56,048 nt of DNA from an uncultured Alphaproteobacteria bacterium (GTDB lineage: Bacteria > Pseudomonadota > Alphaproteobacteria > RF32 > CAG-239): assembly GCA_934277435.1 (NCBI GenBank), contig CAKQUE010000009.1, positions 1-56,048 of the forward strand, written 5' to 3'. The notes beneath the pieces are model-generated. The model had not been told where the DNA came from. It saw only the letters and a program-made list of their open reading frames with translations, and did no database searches. Positions 8,835-16,346 of this stretch are shown here, in pieces. The stretch's first letter is position 1. Each line of letters begins with the position of its first letter. The position numbers and the translations under genes were made by a program.

Positions 8835-8862
8835 AATATACACAAACTTTATGCATTGTCAA
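8835..8862 (-). promoter_or_regulatory. Promoter of rplM-rpsI
   Basis: Minus strand TTGACA (8862-8857), 16 bp, TATATT (8840-8835), 40 bp before the rplM start. Confidence 0.75.
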
Positions 8863-8962
8863 TCAAAAAAATATACATTTTTCAATATTTTATTTTAACG
8901 GTATTATATTACCTTAAAACTAACTGTTTGAAAAATAATGCTTATTTTGTGTGAAAAAAATA

Positions 8963-8995
8963 AAATCCTTGAAAAGTCAAGGATTTAGAGGTTTG
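8963..8995 (-). terminator. Terminator of the lepB-rnc-era operon
   Basis: AAATCCTTGA (8963-8972) and TCAAGGATTT (8977-8986) form a perfect 10-bp stem; on the minus strand it is followed by TATTTTTTT. Confidence 0.85.
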
Positions 8996-9009
8996 GTAAA
9001 AATTAAAGC

Positions 9010-9906
9010 TTATGATTTAAAATTTAGTCCCCAATCGCTATAGCGGGCAGGGTCATTGCCCCAATTTTCACGCACTTTTACAAATAAAAACAAATGGATA
9101 CGCTCTTCTAACAGTTCTTCAAGCTCTAGTCGCGCTGCTTGTCCGATTTTTTTTATCATAGAGCCGTTGTGGCCGATTATAATCGTTTTTTGACCATCGC
9201 GTTCAACATAAATTGTCATTTCCGCGCGAATCGAACCATCAGGTTTATGTTCCCATAATTCAGGTTCAACCGTCAAAGCATAGGGTAGTTCTTGGCGCAA
9301 ATTCAAAAACAGTTTTTCGCGAACAATTTCAGCTGCAAGTAGCTTTAGTGGCATATCCGACATTTGTTCTTCGGGATAATACCAAGGGCTTTCCGGCAGG
9401 TTTTCGGCTAAATATTCATAAAATTCGGTAATATGGTCGCCTGATTGTGCCGAAAACATAAAGACGGCGTCAAATTGAAACAGGTTTTCAAATTCTTCTT
9501 TCAGCTCGTTTAAGCGTTCTTGCGGCACAAGGTCTATTTTATTAAAAGCCAAAACAGCATGGGCTTCACGTTTTATCAGTTCATCAATAATCGCCGATGT
9601 TTCTTCATTCATTCCGCGCTTGGCGTCAACTACCAACACGTTTATATCCGCATCACCAAATCCGTTCCAAGCAGAAGCCACCATTGCTCTATCCAGACGG
9701 CGTTTAGGCGCAAAAATTCCTGGGGTATCCAAAAAAATTATTTGCGTGTTGTCATAGATGCCAATACCTTTGATTGTGGTGCGTGTGGTTTGGGCTTTGG
9801 GCGATACAATAGAAACCTTTGAACCGACAAAATTGTTGGTTATGGTTGATTTTCCGGCGTTAGGTGCGCCAATCAAGGCTACAAATCCGCAGCGAGTTTT
9901 TTTCAT
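9010..9906 (-). CDS. era: GTPase Era
   Basis: 298 residues, the normal Era length. G1 is GAPNAGKST (residues about 13-21), G2 lies in QTTRTTIKG, G3 is DTPGIF, G4 is FNKIDL and G5 is near SAQSGD. The C-terminal KH domain carries GHNGSMIKKIGQAAR. Era binds the 3' end of 16S rRNA and helps 30S maturation. The ATG is one base after the rnc stop codon, the conserved rnc-era coupling. Confidence 0.98.
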   Translation of the reverse strand: MKKTRCGFVALIGAPNAGKSTITNNFVGSKVSIVSPKAQTTRTTIKGIGIYDNTQIIFLDTPGIFAPKRRLDRAMVASAWNGFGDADINVLVVDAKRGMNEETSAIIDELIKREAHAVLAFNKIDLVPQERLNELKEEFENLFQFDAVFMFSAQSGDHITEFYEYLAENLPESPWYYPEEQMSDMPLKLLAAEIVREKLFLNLRQELPYALTVEPELWEHKPDGSIRAEMTIYVERDGQKTIIIGHNGSMIKKIGQAARLELEELLEERIHLFLFVKVRENWGNDPARYSDWGLNFKS

Positions 9907-9907
9907 G

Positions 9908-10561
9908 TTATTTATCCATTAATTCCAAAAGATGTTGCGCGGCCAATTGTTCTGCCGCTTTTTTGTTTTTTCCTTGACCAAAAGCAAATGTTGTGTCATC
10001 TAAAGCAACTTTAACCTTGAATATCGGCTCGTGCTCGCTGCCTTCTTTGGCTATCAATTCATAAGCCGGCGATGGTAGGTGCTGGGCATGAAATTTTTCT
10101 TGCAGGCTGGTTTTGAAGTCTTTTTTAGAACCGTTATCAGATTTATCAATCAAATTTTTCCAATTGCGTTCAACAAAAGAAATGGCTTCTTCAATATTTG
10201 AGTCTATATAAATCGCTCCAATCACAGCTTCACCAACGTCGCATAGCACATTTATGCTTTTCACCGTTTCGGCGTCTTTAGCTATAATATAGTCGTTCAA
10301 ACGCAAATTTTTTGCCACTTCGGCAACAGCATCGGCGCAAACTAGTTTTACATGACGCTGTGCTAGTTGTCCTTCGCGGTCGTTTGGAAACATTTTAAAC
10401 AAAAGATGAGCCATGGTCATTCCTAAGACTCTGTCGCCTAAAAATTCTAAACGCTCATAATTGCGGTGTTCGTTACCGGTTACACTGCTGTGAGTCAGTG
10501 CCTGAGTCAGCAGTTTTGGGTTATGAAAATGATATTGTAAAATATCTTCCAGTGATTGCAT
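9908..10561 (-). CDS. rnc: Ribonuclease III
   Basis: 217 residues. The catalytic signature NYERLEFLGDRVLG (about 33-46) and the second acidic cluster DVGEAVIGAIYID (about 108-120) supply the metal-binding Glu/Asp residues. The double-stranded RNA-binding domain fills the last ~70 residues (DFKTSLQEKFHAQHLPSPAYEL to AAEQLAAQHLLEL). It processes rRNA precursors and structured mRNAs. Two bases separate it from lepB. Confidence 0.98.
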   Translation of the reverse strand: MQSLEDILQYHFHNPKLLTQALTHSSVTGNEHRNYERLEFLGDRVLGMTMAHLLFKMFPNDREGQLAQRHVKLVCADAVAEVAKNLRLNDYIIAKDAETVKSINVLCDVGEAVIGAIYIDSNIEEAISFVERNWKNLIDKSDNGSKKDFKTSLQEKFHAQHLPSPAYELIAKEGSEHEPIFKVKVALDDTTFAFGQGKNKKAAEQLAAQHLLELMDK

Positions 10562-10563
10562 AT

Positions 10564-11370
10564 TTAGTAAATTCCCATAAAAAATCGGTTCCAGCGAATG
10601 GCTCTAAACCAAGTCCACGGCTCGTATATTTCGCCTTTGTCGTTGTGAGAGAAAAAGATAAAACGTGCTTTGCCGACTAAATTTTCTTTGGGTACAAAAC
10701 CAACGCTAATGCGGCTGTCGTCTGAACGGTCACGGTTGTCACCCATCACAAAAAATGAGTCTTGCGGAACTTCAAAAACATCGGTGTTGTCAACAATGCG
10801 TTCGTGGTCCGAAATTTCAATAATCTTATGTTCTTTCCCTTCTGGCAGAGTTTCTGTATATTGGTGATAAAATTCAGGCATATCAACATATTCATCAACA
10901 ATATAGCGTTCAGTTTCATGACGTTCCAACATTTTGTCATTGATATACAAACGTCCTTCAATCACTTGAATTTTATCTCCAGGTAGTCCGATAATTCTTT
11001 TAATAAAGTCGGTATTAGGTTTGTTTTGGGGGCGGAAAACAACAACATCTCCGCGCTGCGGTCCGCTATACCAAACACGTCCTTCAAACAGTGGAAGTCC
11101 AAAGGGAAAAGAATATCTGGAGTAGCCATAGGTGTATTTGCTGACAAACAAATAATCGCCTACACGTAGGGTTGGATACATTGAGCCGGAAGGAATTCTA
11201 AACGGTTCAAAGAAAAAACTTCGGATAATCAAGGCAATGAAAATGGCTAAAAACACAGTCTTAACGTTTTCCCAGAAAGCGTTTTTGAAACTAGTGTTAT
11301 CCGATGATATAGAATTCGATTTTGAGGTTAAAGTATTTTTAGTGTCAGTCAATTTATTCCTCGTTGTCAT
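10564..11370 (-). CDS. lepB: Signal peptidase I
   Basis: 268 residues from ATG 11368-11370. One N-terminal anchor (VKTVFLAIFIALIIRSFFF) precedes the catalytic Ser in IPSGSMYPTL. The general-base Lys is in DFIKRIIGLPGD, and the conserved VMGDNRDRSDDSR closes the active site. It cleaves Sec signal peptides on the periplasmic side. The start overlaps the upstream hydrolase gene by 17 bp. An alternative TTG at 11350-11352, six bases after GAGG and just past the hydrolase stop, is also plausible and would remove six residues. Confidence 0.95.
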   Translation of the reverse strand: MTTRNKLTDTKNTLTSKSNSISSDNTSFKNAFWENVKTVFLAIFIALIIRSFFFEPFRIPSGSMYPTLRVGDYLFVSKYTYGYSRYSFPFGLPLFEGRVWYSGPQRGDVVVFRPQNKPNTDFIKRIIGLPGDKIQVIEGRLYINDKMLERHETERYIVDEYVDMPEFYHQYTETLPEGKEHKIIEISDHERIVDNTDVFEVPQDSFFVMGDNRDRSDDSRISVGFVPKENLVGKARFIFFSHNDKGEIYEPWTWFRAIRWNRFFMGIY

Positions 11371-12133
11371 AATCTTCATCATCTTCAATTTCATTATCAA
11401 GCATTGTATCGTCGTCTTCCGGCCCTTCTAGCAGTAAATCGTCATCAAATTCAGATTTTTTACGGCGTCCACGGCGTTTTTTGAGTGGTGTGCGGCGTTG
11501 CAAAGCGCTGATGACATATTGTCCGGAAACTTTGTATAAATCAGCCAAATGGTTGTTATACATATGGTCTCCGTCTTCAATCATGGCAAAATCAATTTCA
11601 ACGTTGCGCTGCTGATTTAATTTGTGAGCCATTTCTTCAACCTGATACGGGCTGACAATTTCATCTCGTCCGCCTTGTACAATTAGACCAGAGGCAGGGC
11701 AAGGAGCCAAAAATGAAAAATCTTTTTCATTGGCCGGAGGAGATACAGCAATAAAATTGTTGATGTCAGGACGACGCATCAACAGCTGCAAACCTATCCA
11801 AGCGCCAAAAGAATATCCGGCAATCCAGCATTGTTTGGCGTCTGGGTTCATATTTTGCAGCCAATCCAAAGCGATAGTTGCGTCCGAAAGTTCTCCTGGG
11901 CCGTCTTCAAATTGTCCCTGAGAGCGTCCAACGCTGCGAAAATTAAAGCGCAAGACTGAAAAGCCCAAGTCCTTAAAACAGCTAAATAAGGTGTAAACAA
12001 CTTTATTGTTCATGGTTCCGCCATATTGCGGATGAGGGTGTAGAATCAAAGCAACCGGCGCATTTGGTCGTTCACTTTTATAATATCTGCCTTCAAGTCG
12101 GCCAGCATGACCGTTAAATAAAACTTCTACCAT
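11354..12133 (-). CDS. Alpha/beta hydrolase with highly charged C-terminal tail
   Basis: 259 residues. The nucleophile elbow is GYSFGAW (Ser about 105). An oxyanion-type region LILHPHPQYGGTMNN lies near residue 30. A late Asp (GGRDEIV) and His (DGDHMY) can complete the triad. The type is widespread in alphaproteobacteria; the substrate is unknown. The last ~45 residues are a basic patch (KKRRGRRKK) followed by a run of mostly Asp and Glu, not part of the fold. First gene of the minus-strand operon with lepB, rnc and era. Confidence 0.82.
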   Translation of the reverse strand: MVEVLFNGHAGRLEGRYYKSERPNAPVALILHPHPQYGGTMNNKVVYTLFSCFKDLGFSVLRFNFRSVGRSQGQFEDGPGELSDATIALDWLQNMNPDAKQCWIAGYSFGAWIGLQLLMRRPDINNFIAVSPPANEKDFSFLAPCPASGLIVQGGRDEIVSPYQVEEMAHKLNQQRNVEIDFAMIEDGDHMYNNHLADLYKVSGQYVISALQRRTPLKKRRGRRKKSEFDDDLLLEGPEDDDTMLDNEIEDDEDYDNEE

Positions 12134-12163
12134 TTTTTTTCCGTTTTTTTCCGTTTTGTTACT

Positions 12164-12197
12164 TTTATTTAATATATAATGTGCTACATTAAATAAA
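12164..12197. promoter_or_regulatory. Inverted repeat between divergent genes
   Basis: TTTATTTAAT (12164-12173) and ATTAAATAAA (12188-12197) are a perfect 10-bp inverted repeat around 14 bp that include TATAAT. It sits between the hydrolase operon and cysE, and could be an operator or a leader hairpin. Confidence 0.5.
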
Positions 12198-12228
12198 AAT
12201 TGTTAATTTTATAGGAATATATCACACA

Positions 12229-12861
12229 ATGAATTCAAATTACAAGATAATTTTAAAAGACATTCAGGCAATTATGGATAGAGATCCGGCAACACGCAGT
12301 AAATTGGAGGCTATTATTTGTTCTTCGGGGCTGCATGCCATAATGGTTCACCGCTTGTCACATGCGTTGTGGAAGCATGATTTTTTCTTGGCAGCAAGAA
12401 TAATATCGCAAATAGCTCGTTTTTTTACAGGAGTGGAAATTCATCCTGGAGCGCAAATCGGCGAGGGGTTTATGATAGACCATGGCATGGGTGTTGTTAT
12501 TGGTGAAACAACGATTATTGGTAAAAATGTAACACTTTATCACGATGTTACTTTGGGTGGACGTAAACTTTATGATGAAAATGGCAAAAAATTGGAAAAA
12601 CGTCATCCTACCATTGGTGATAATGTGATTATTGGCTCAGGCGCGCAAATTTTGGGACCTATTGTTATCGGCAATAATGTTAAAATTGGCTCAAATGCTA
12701 TTGTAATAAAAGATATCCCGAATAACAGCACGGTTGTTAATAATCCGGCGTATATCGTTAAAAAATCTACAGATAAAGGTAAAACTTTTTGCGCTTATGG
12801 TATTGAAAACGATGATGCATCTATAAAGCCGGCAGAAAAGAAAAATAAAAAAGTAAAATAG
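12229..12861 (+). CDS. cysE: Serine O-acetyltransferase
   Basis: 210 residues, the short EpsC/CysE form. The N-terminal helical part (DRDPATRSKLEAIIC, LHAIMVHRLSHALW) is followed by a left-handed beta-helix of hexapeptide repeats: EIHPGAQIGEGFMIDHGMGVVIGETTIIGK in sequence order, then LYHDVTLGG, with the catalytic His residues in IDHGMG and YHDVTLGG. It makes O-acetylserine from serine and acetyl-CoA, the first step of cysteine synthesis. The basic tail KKNKKVK is unusual. No cysK is nearby. Confidence 0.93.
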   Translation: MNSNYKIILKDIQAIMDRDPATRSKLEAIICSSGLHAIMVHRLSHALWKHDFFLAARIISQIARFFTGVEIHPGAQIGEGFMIDHGMGVVIGETTIIGKNVTLYHDVTLGGRKLYDENGKKLEKRHPTIGDNVIIGSGAQILGPIVIGNNVKIGSNAIVIKDIPNNSTVVNNPAYIVKKSTDKGKTFCAYGIENDDASIKPAEKKNKKVK

Positions 12862-12911
12862 ACTTGGCTTTAAGACTTTTTTCTGCTATATTTTAGCTAG
12901 AGGAAAATATA

Positions 12912-13472
12912 ATGAAAAAGATATTGCTGATTTTGTTTTTTAGCGGAACTCTGACAAGTGCCGGTTTGGCGCAGGATTTACCCATAAATCCGTGGGCAAG
13001 TTCAACGAATAATACTGTTAAAATAACGAATTCAAGTCAAAACACTAAAGAAAAAATGACTAAAAGACAGCCGTCTGCAATGGAAATTTGGGCAGAAAAG
13101 CGTTCAGCCGAAGTCAGAAAAGCGCAGCAAGAAAATCAGCAAAGAGCTTTAGCAAGACAAAAAGCTCAGAACGAACAGCTTAAAGCGATGGCTAGTCAAA
13201 GCTCTTCAGGTGGTGATGACGGCGGTATTTTAGATGAAATAGGCAATCTTTTTTCTGATGATAGTTCCAAACCGGTAGCAGCTCCTGCCAAACAGCAATC
13301 TTCATCTGATGGCGATTTTATGAAAGAATATGATGATTTAATGAGTAGCTATGAACAAATGAAAAAAGATGCAGAGCGGTCTGTAAACAAAGCTAAGCGC
13401 AGTGTAAAAGGACTGACTAATCTAAATAACATAGAAAGATCGATTGATGACACCTTGAAGAGTTTGAAATAA
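12912..13472 (+). CDS. Secreted coiled-coil protein, unknown function
   Basis: 186 residues. A Sec signal peptide (KKILLILFFSGTLTSAGLAQ, cleavage near residue 20) is followed by a Ser/Asn-rich stretch, a strongly helical Lys/Gln/Ala region (about 55-95, KRSAEVRKAQQENQQRAL), a Gly/Asp linker and a C-terminal helix with YDDLMSSYEQMKKDAE. GAGG lies nine bases before the ATG. Probably periplasmic. Paired with the next gene (11-bp gap). I recognise no family. Confidence 0.75.
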   Translation: MKKILLILFFSGTLTSAGLAQDLPINPWASSTNNTVKITNSSQNTKEKMTKRQPSAMEIWAEKRSAEVRKAQQENQQRALARQKAQNEQLKAMASQSSSGGDDGGILDEIGNLFSDDSSKPVAAPAKQQSSSDGDFMKEYDDLMSSYEQMKKDAERSVNKAKRSVKGLTNLNNIERSIDDTLKSLK

Positions 13473-13483
13473 GGGGAAAAATT

Positions 13484-13843
13484 ATGAAATATTTATTGTC
13501 AGCAGTTATATTATCTTTGCTTTTATGTCAAAATGTGGTGGCTGGAGAAATTACCCGCGGAGTAAAGGCAGAAGCAAAAAAAATTTCTACGGGAAACGCC
13601 AATTTTATATCTCCGACAGATATTCTTGAAGCTACCAGACCAATGGAACAAGATGTGCAGCATATTTTGAACACCTATTCCGATGCTCAGCTTCGTCAAT
13701 ATGTGGTAGCATTGAATAAATCGCAGATTTTGGCTGCAAAACAAGCAAAAACTGCTGTTCCAGCCAAAATTAGTAACTCAGTTTTGCAAGACAGAGAAAA
13801 AATGGCTGAATATTTGCGTTCATTTTATCAGTATAAATACTAA
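13484..13843 (+). CDS. Small secreted protein, unknown function
   Basis: 119 residues with signal peptide KYLLSAVILSLLLCQNVVAG (cleavage near 20-21) and a mostly helical mature part containing TDILEATRPMEQDVQHIL and a closing YLRSFYQYKY. AAGGGG lies upstream of the ATG. It sits in one transcription unit with the preceding secreted protein and, after 18 bp, uvrB. Function not recognised. Confidence 0.75.
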   Translation: MKYLLSAVILSLLLCQNVVAGEITRGVKAEAKKISTGNANFISPTDILEATRPMEQDVQHILNTYSDAQLRQYVVALNKSQILAAKQAKTAVPAKISNSVLQDREKMAEYLRSFYQYKY

Positions 13844-13861
13844 ACAAAAAACTAAACAAAA

Positions 13862-15844
13862 ATGAAAGATGTTGAATTTAAAATAGAAAGTCCTTTTGAA
13901 CCGTCCGGAGACCAACCGCAAGCCATAAAAGAATTGTGCGAAGGTGTGGAAAGGGGAGAGCGTAATCAAGTTTTGCTTGGTGTTACCGGCTCCGGCAAGA
14001 CGTTTACTATGGCAAAAATTATTGAGCAGTGCCAACGTCCGGCGTTGATTATGGAGCCTAATAAAATTTTGGCGGCGCAGCTCTATGCCGAAATGAAAGA
14101 GTTTTTCCCTCACAACCGTGTGGAATATTTTGTGTCATACTATGATTATTATCAGCCGGAAGCATATATTCCCAAAACAGACACCTATATAGAAAAAGAT
14201 TCGGCGATAAATGAGCAAATAGACCGTATGCGCCACGGTGCAACCCGCAATGTTTTGGAAGAACGCGATGTGATTATTGTAGCGTCGGTTTCGTGTATTT
14301 ACGGCTTGGGCAGTATGGAATCTTATTCTTCAATGGTGTTTCAGTTAAAAGTTGGAGATGTGGTGGATATTCACGATGTCAACAGACATTTGACCGAACT
14401 TTTATATGAACGCTGCAGCGTTAATTTTGTACGCAGCACATTCCGCGTGCAGGGCGATACTTTGGATATTTTTCCGGCGCACTATGAAGATAGGGCGTGG
14501 AGAGTTTCATTTTTTGGCGATGAAATTGAAGAAATCTATGAATTTGATGTTTTGACCGGCAAAAAAACTCGTCAGCTTGATGAAATTACCGTTTATCCGG
14601 CAAATCACTATGTTACGCCGCGTCCGGCGCTTTCGCAGGCAATGGCTCATATTAAAGAAGATTTGGAAATTCGCCTCAAACAGTTTAAGGTTGAAGATAA
14701 ATTGCTTGAAGCTCAGCGTTTGGAACAGCGCACGCGTTTTGATTTGGAAATGATGGACACCACAGGACATTGCAAAGGGATTGAAAACTATTCGCGCTAT
14801 TTAACCGGACGAGCCCCAGGAGAGCCGCCGCCGACTTTGTTTGAATACTTTCCAAAAAACGCTTTGCTGTTTATAGATGAAAGCCATATTGCCGTGCCGC
14901 AAATCGGCGCCATGTATCGCGGCGACCGCAACCGTAAAATGACGTTGTCGGACTATGGATTTCGGTTACCATCGTGTTTGGACAATCGCCCTCTAAAGTT
15001 TGAAGAGTGGGATAAAATGCGTCCGCAGACCATTTTTGTTTCGGCCACCCCAGGAGAGTGGGAAATGGAACAAAGCAAAGGCGTGTTTTCGGAACAAGTT
15101 ATTCGTCCGACTGGTTTGACCGACCCGTTGTGTATTGTGCGTCCGGTCGAAAATCAGGTTGATGATTTGATGGAAGAATGCCGTAAAACAGCCGCTAAAG
15201 GTGAGCGTGTTTTGGTGACGACATTGACCAAAAAAATGGCGGAGGATTTAACCGAATATCTCAAAGACAACGGCGTCAAAGTCCGTTATATGCACTCGGA
15301 TATAGACACTTTGGAGCGTATAGAGATTATCCGCGATTTGCGTTTAGGTGTGTTTGACGTGTTGGTCGGCATCAACCTTTTGCGCGAAGGTTTGGATATT
15401 CCTGAATGTTCGTTGGTGGCGATTTTAGACGCCGATAAAGAAGGCTTTTTACGTTCTACCCGTTCGCTTATTCAAACCATTGGACGTGCCGCGCGCAATG
15501 CCGAGGGCAGGGTGATTCTTTATGCCGATAAAATGACGGATTCAATTAAAGTTGCTTTAGAAGAAACCGAGCGCCGGCGGAAAAAACAAACCGAATATAA
15601 CATTGCTCACGGCATTACTCCTCAGACCATTAAGAAAAGTATTTCTTCAACCCTAAAAGAAATGACGGAAACCGATTTTGTAAAAGATGAAACAAAAGAT
15701 GTTGAAAAAATCAAAAACATTGAAAAAATGACCAAAGAATACACAAAATTAATGAAAGAAGCAGCGCAGAATTTGGAGTTTGAGCAAGCCATGATATATC
15801 GTGACAAGCTCAAAGAGTTGGAAGTTCTTTCTCTAAAACTATAG
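13862..15844 (+). CDS. uvrB: Excinuclease ABC subunit B
   Basis: 660 residues, full length. Walker A is GVTGSGKTFT (about 40-49). The DNA-clamping beta-hairpin region is YYDYYQPEAYIP. DESHIAVPQIGAMYRGDRNRK in order gives the Walker B (DESH) and a conserved motif. SATPGEWE, LREGLDIPE and QTIGRAARN are helicase motifs III, V and VI. A C-terminal UVR domain (about 620-655) contacts UvrC. Nucleotide excision repair. No good ribosome site precedes the ATG; translation may depend on the upstream genes. Confidence 0.98.
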   Translation: MKDVEFKIESPFEPSGDQPQAIKELCEGVERGERNQVLLGVTGSGKTFTMAKIIEQCQRPALIMEPNKILAAQLYAEMKEFFPHNRVEYFVSYYDYYQPEAYIPKTDTYIEKDSAINEQIDRMRHGATRNVLEERDVIIVASVSCIYGLGSMESYSSMVFQLKVGDVVDIHDVNRHLTELLYERCSVNFVRSTFRVQGDTLDIFPAHYEDRAWRVSFFGDEIEEIYEFDVLTGKKTRQLDEITVYPANHYVTPRPALSQAMAHIKEDLEIRLKQFKVEDKLLEAQRLEQRTRFDLEMMDTTGHCKGIENYSRYLTGRAPGEPPPTLFEYFPKNALLFIDESHIAVPQIGAMYRGDRNRKMTLSDYGFRLPSCLDNRPLKFEEWDKMRPQTIFVSATPGEWEMEQSKGVFSEQVIRPTGLTDPLCIVRPVENQVDDLMEECRKTAAKGERVLVTTLTKKMAEDLTEYLKDNGVKVRYMHSDIDTLERIEIIRDLRLGVFDVLVGINLLREGLDIPECSLVAILDADKEGFLRSTRSLIQTIGRAARNAEGRVILYADKMTDSIKVALEETERRRKKQTEYNIAHGITPQTIKKSISSTLKEMTETDFVKDETKDVEKIKNIEKMTKEYTKLMKEAAQNLEFEQAMIYRDKLKELEVLSLKL

Positions 15845-15969
15845 TTTTTTGGGGAAACTCGTCTAATGGTCTACTACTTTTAACTTTTTGTGCTTGTGTA
15901 CCATTTTGTACACGGCGCAAAAAAGTTAATGCGTATTAGCCTCATTATCCGAGTTTCTGAGAGTTTGTG

Positions 15970-15997
15970 CCGGTTGCAGTAAAAGCAGCCGGTTTTT
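15970..15997 (+). terminator. Terminator after uvrB, copy 1
   Basis: CCGGTTGC (15970-15977) pairs with GCAGCCGG (15985-15992), one G-U pair, then TTTTT. Confidence 0.8.
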
Positions 15998-16074
15998 CTT
16001 GTGTACCATTTTGTACACGGCGCAAAAAAGTTAATGCGTATTAGCCTCATTATCCGAGTTTCTGAGAGTTAGTG

Positions 16075-16101
16075 CCGGTTGCCTTAAAGCAGCCGGTTTT
16101 T
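16075..16101 (+). terminator. Terminator after uvrB, copy 2 in the tandem repeat
   Basis: CCGGTTGC (16075-16082) pairs with GCAGCCGG (16089-16096), then TTTTT. It was duplicated with the repeat unit. Confidence 0.8.
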
Positions 16102-16186
16102 CTTATGTACCATTTTATACACGGCGCAAAAAAGTTAATGCGTATTAGCCTCATTATCCGAGTTTCTGAGAGCTGTGTGAGTTTGG

Positions 16187-16240
16187 CGCATTGCTTTATG
16201 TAGTATAGTATGCCTCTATTTAGTTTTTAGTTTGTACACG
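16187..16240. repeat. 54-bp interspersed repeat module, copy 2
   Basis: Aligns without gaps to 3618-3671 (CGCATTGCTTTATGT...AGTATGCC...AGTTTGTACACG). Confidence 0.65.
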
Positions 16241-16325
16241 TCATTCTTCAGCGCCTCATGCCGTTTTATAGGCTGAGGCAGACTGGAGAATTCATGACCT
16301 TGTTGCCATCGGCAACGCATATTGA
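16239..16325. repeat. 87-bp direct repeat, left copy (downstream of the autotransporter)
   Basis: Starts CGTCATTCTTCAGCGCCTCA and ends GGCAACGCATATTGA. It differs at about four positions from 20381-20467, same orientation. Internal hairpins: GCCTCA/TGAGGC and GTTGCC-ATC-GGCAAC (16302-16316). Confidence 0.85.
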
Positions 16326-16346
16326 AAATGTCTCTTATCCAAGCTT

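Larger units (their letters stand above)
15855..16172. repeat. Tandem array of about 105-bp GTGTAC repeats (2.7 units)
   Basis: Units start at 15893, 15998 and 16102. Each contains GTGTAC-CATTTT-GTACAC (the third has ATGTAC and ATACAC), GGCGCAAAAAAGTTAATGCG, and TTATCCGAGTTTCTGAGAG. The first unit also has left arms AAACTCG (15855-15861) and TTAACTTTTTGTGC, which pair with CGAGTTT (15950-15956) and GCGCAAAAAAGTTAA to give a nested hairpin like that at 3386. Units one and two end in an intrinsic terminator. Confidence 0.8.

Noticed and set aside
15893..16172. Tandem repeats as a CRISPR array
   Set aside because: The units are about 105 bp and nearly identical throughout, with no spacer variation, and no cas genes are near.
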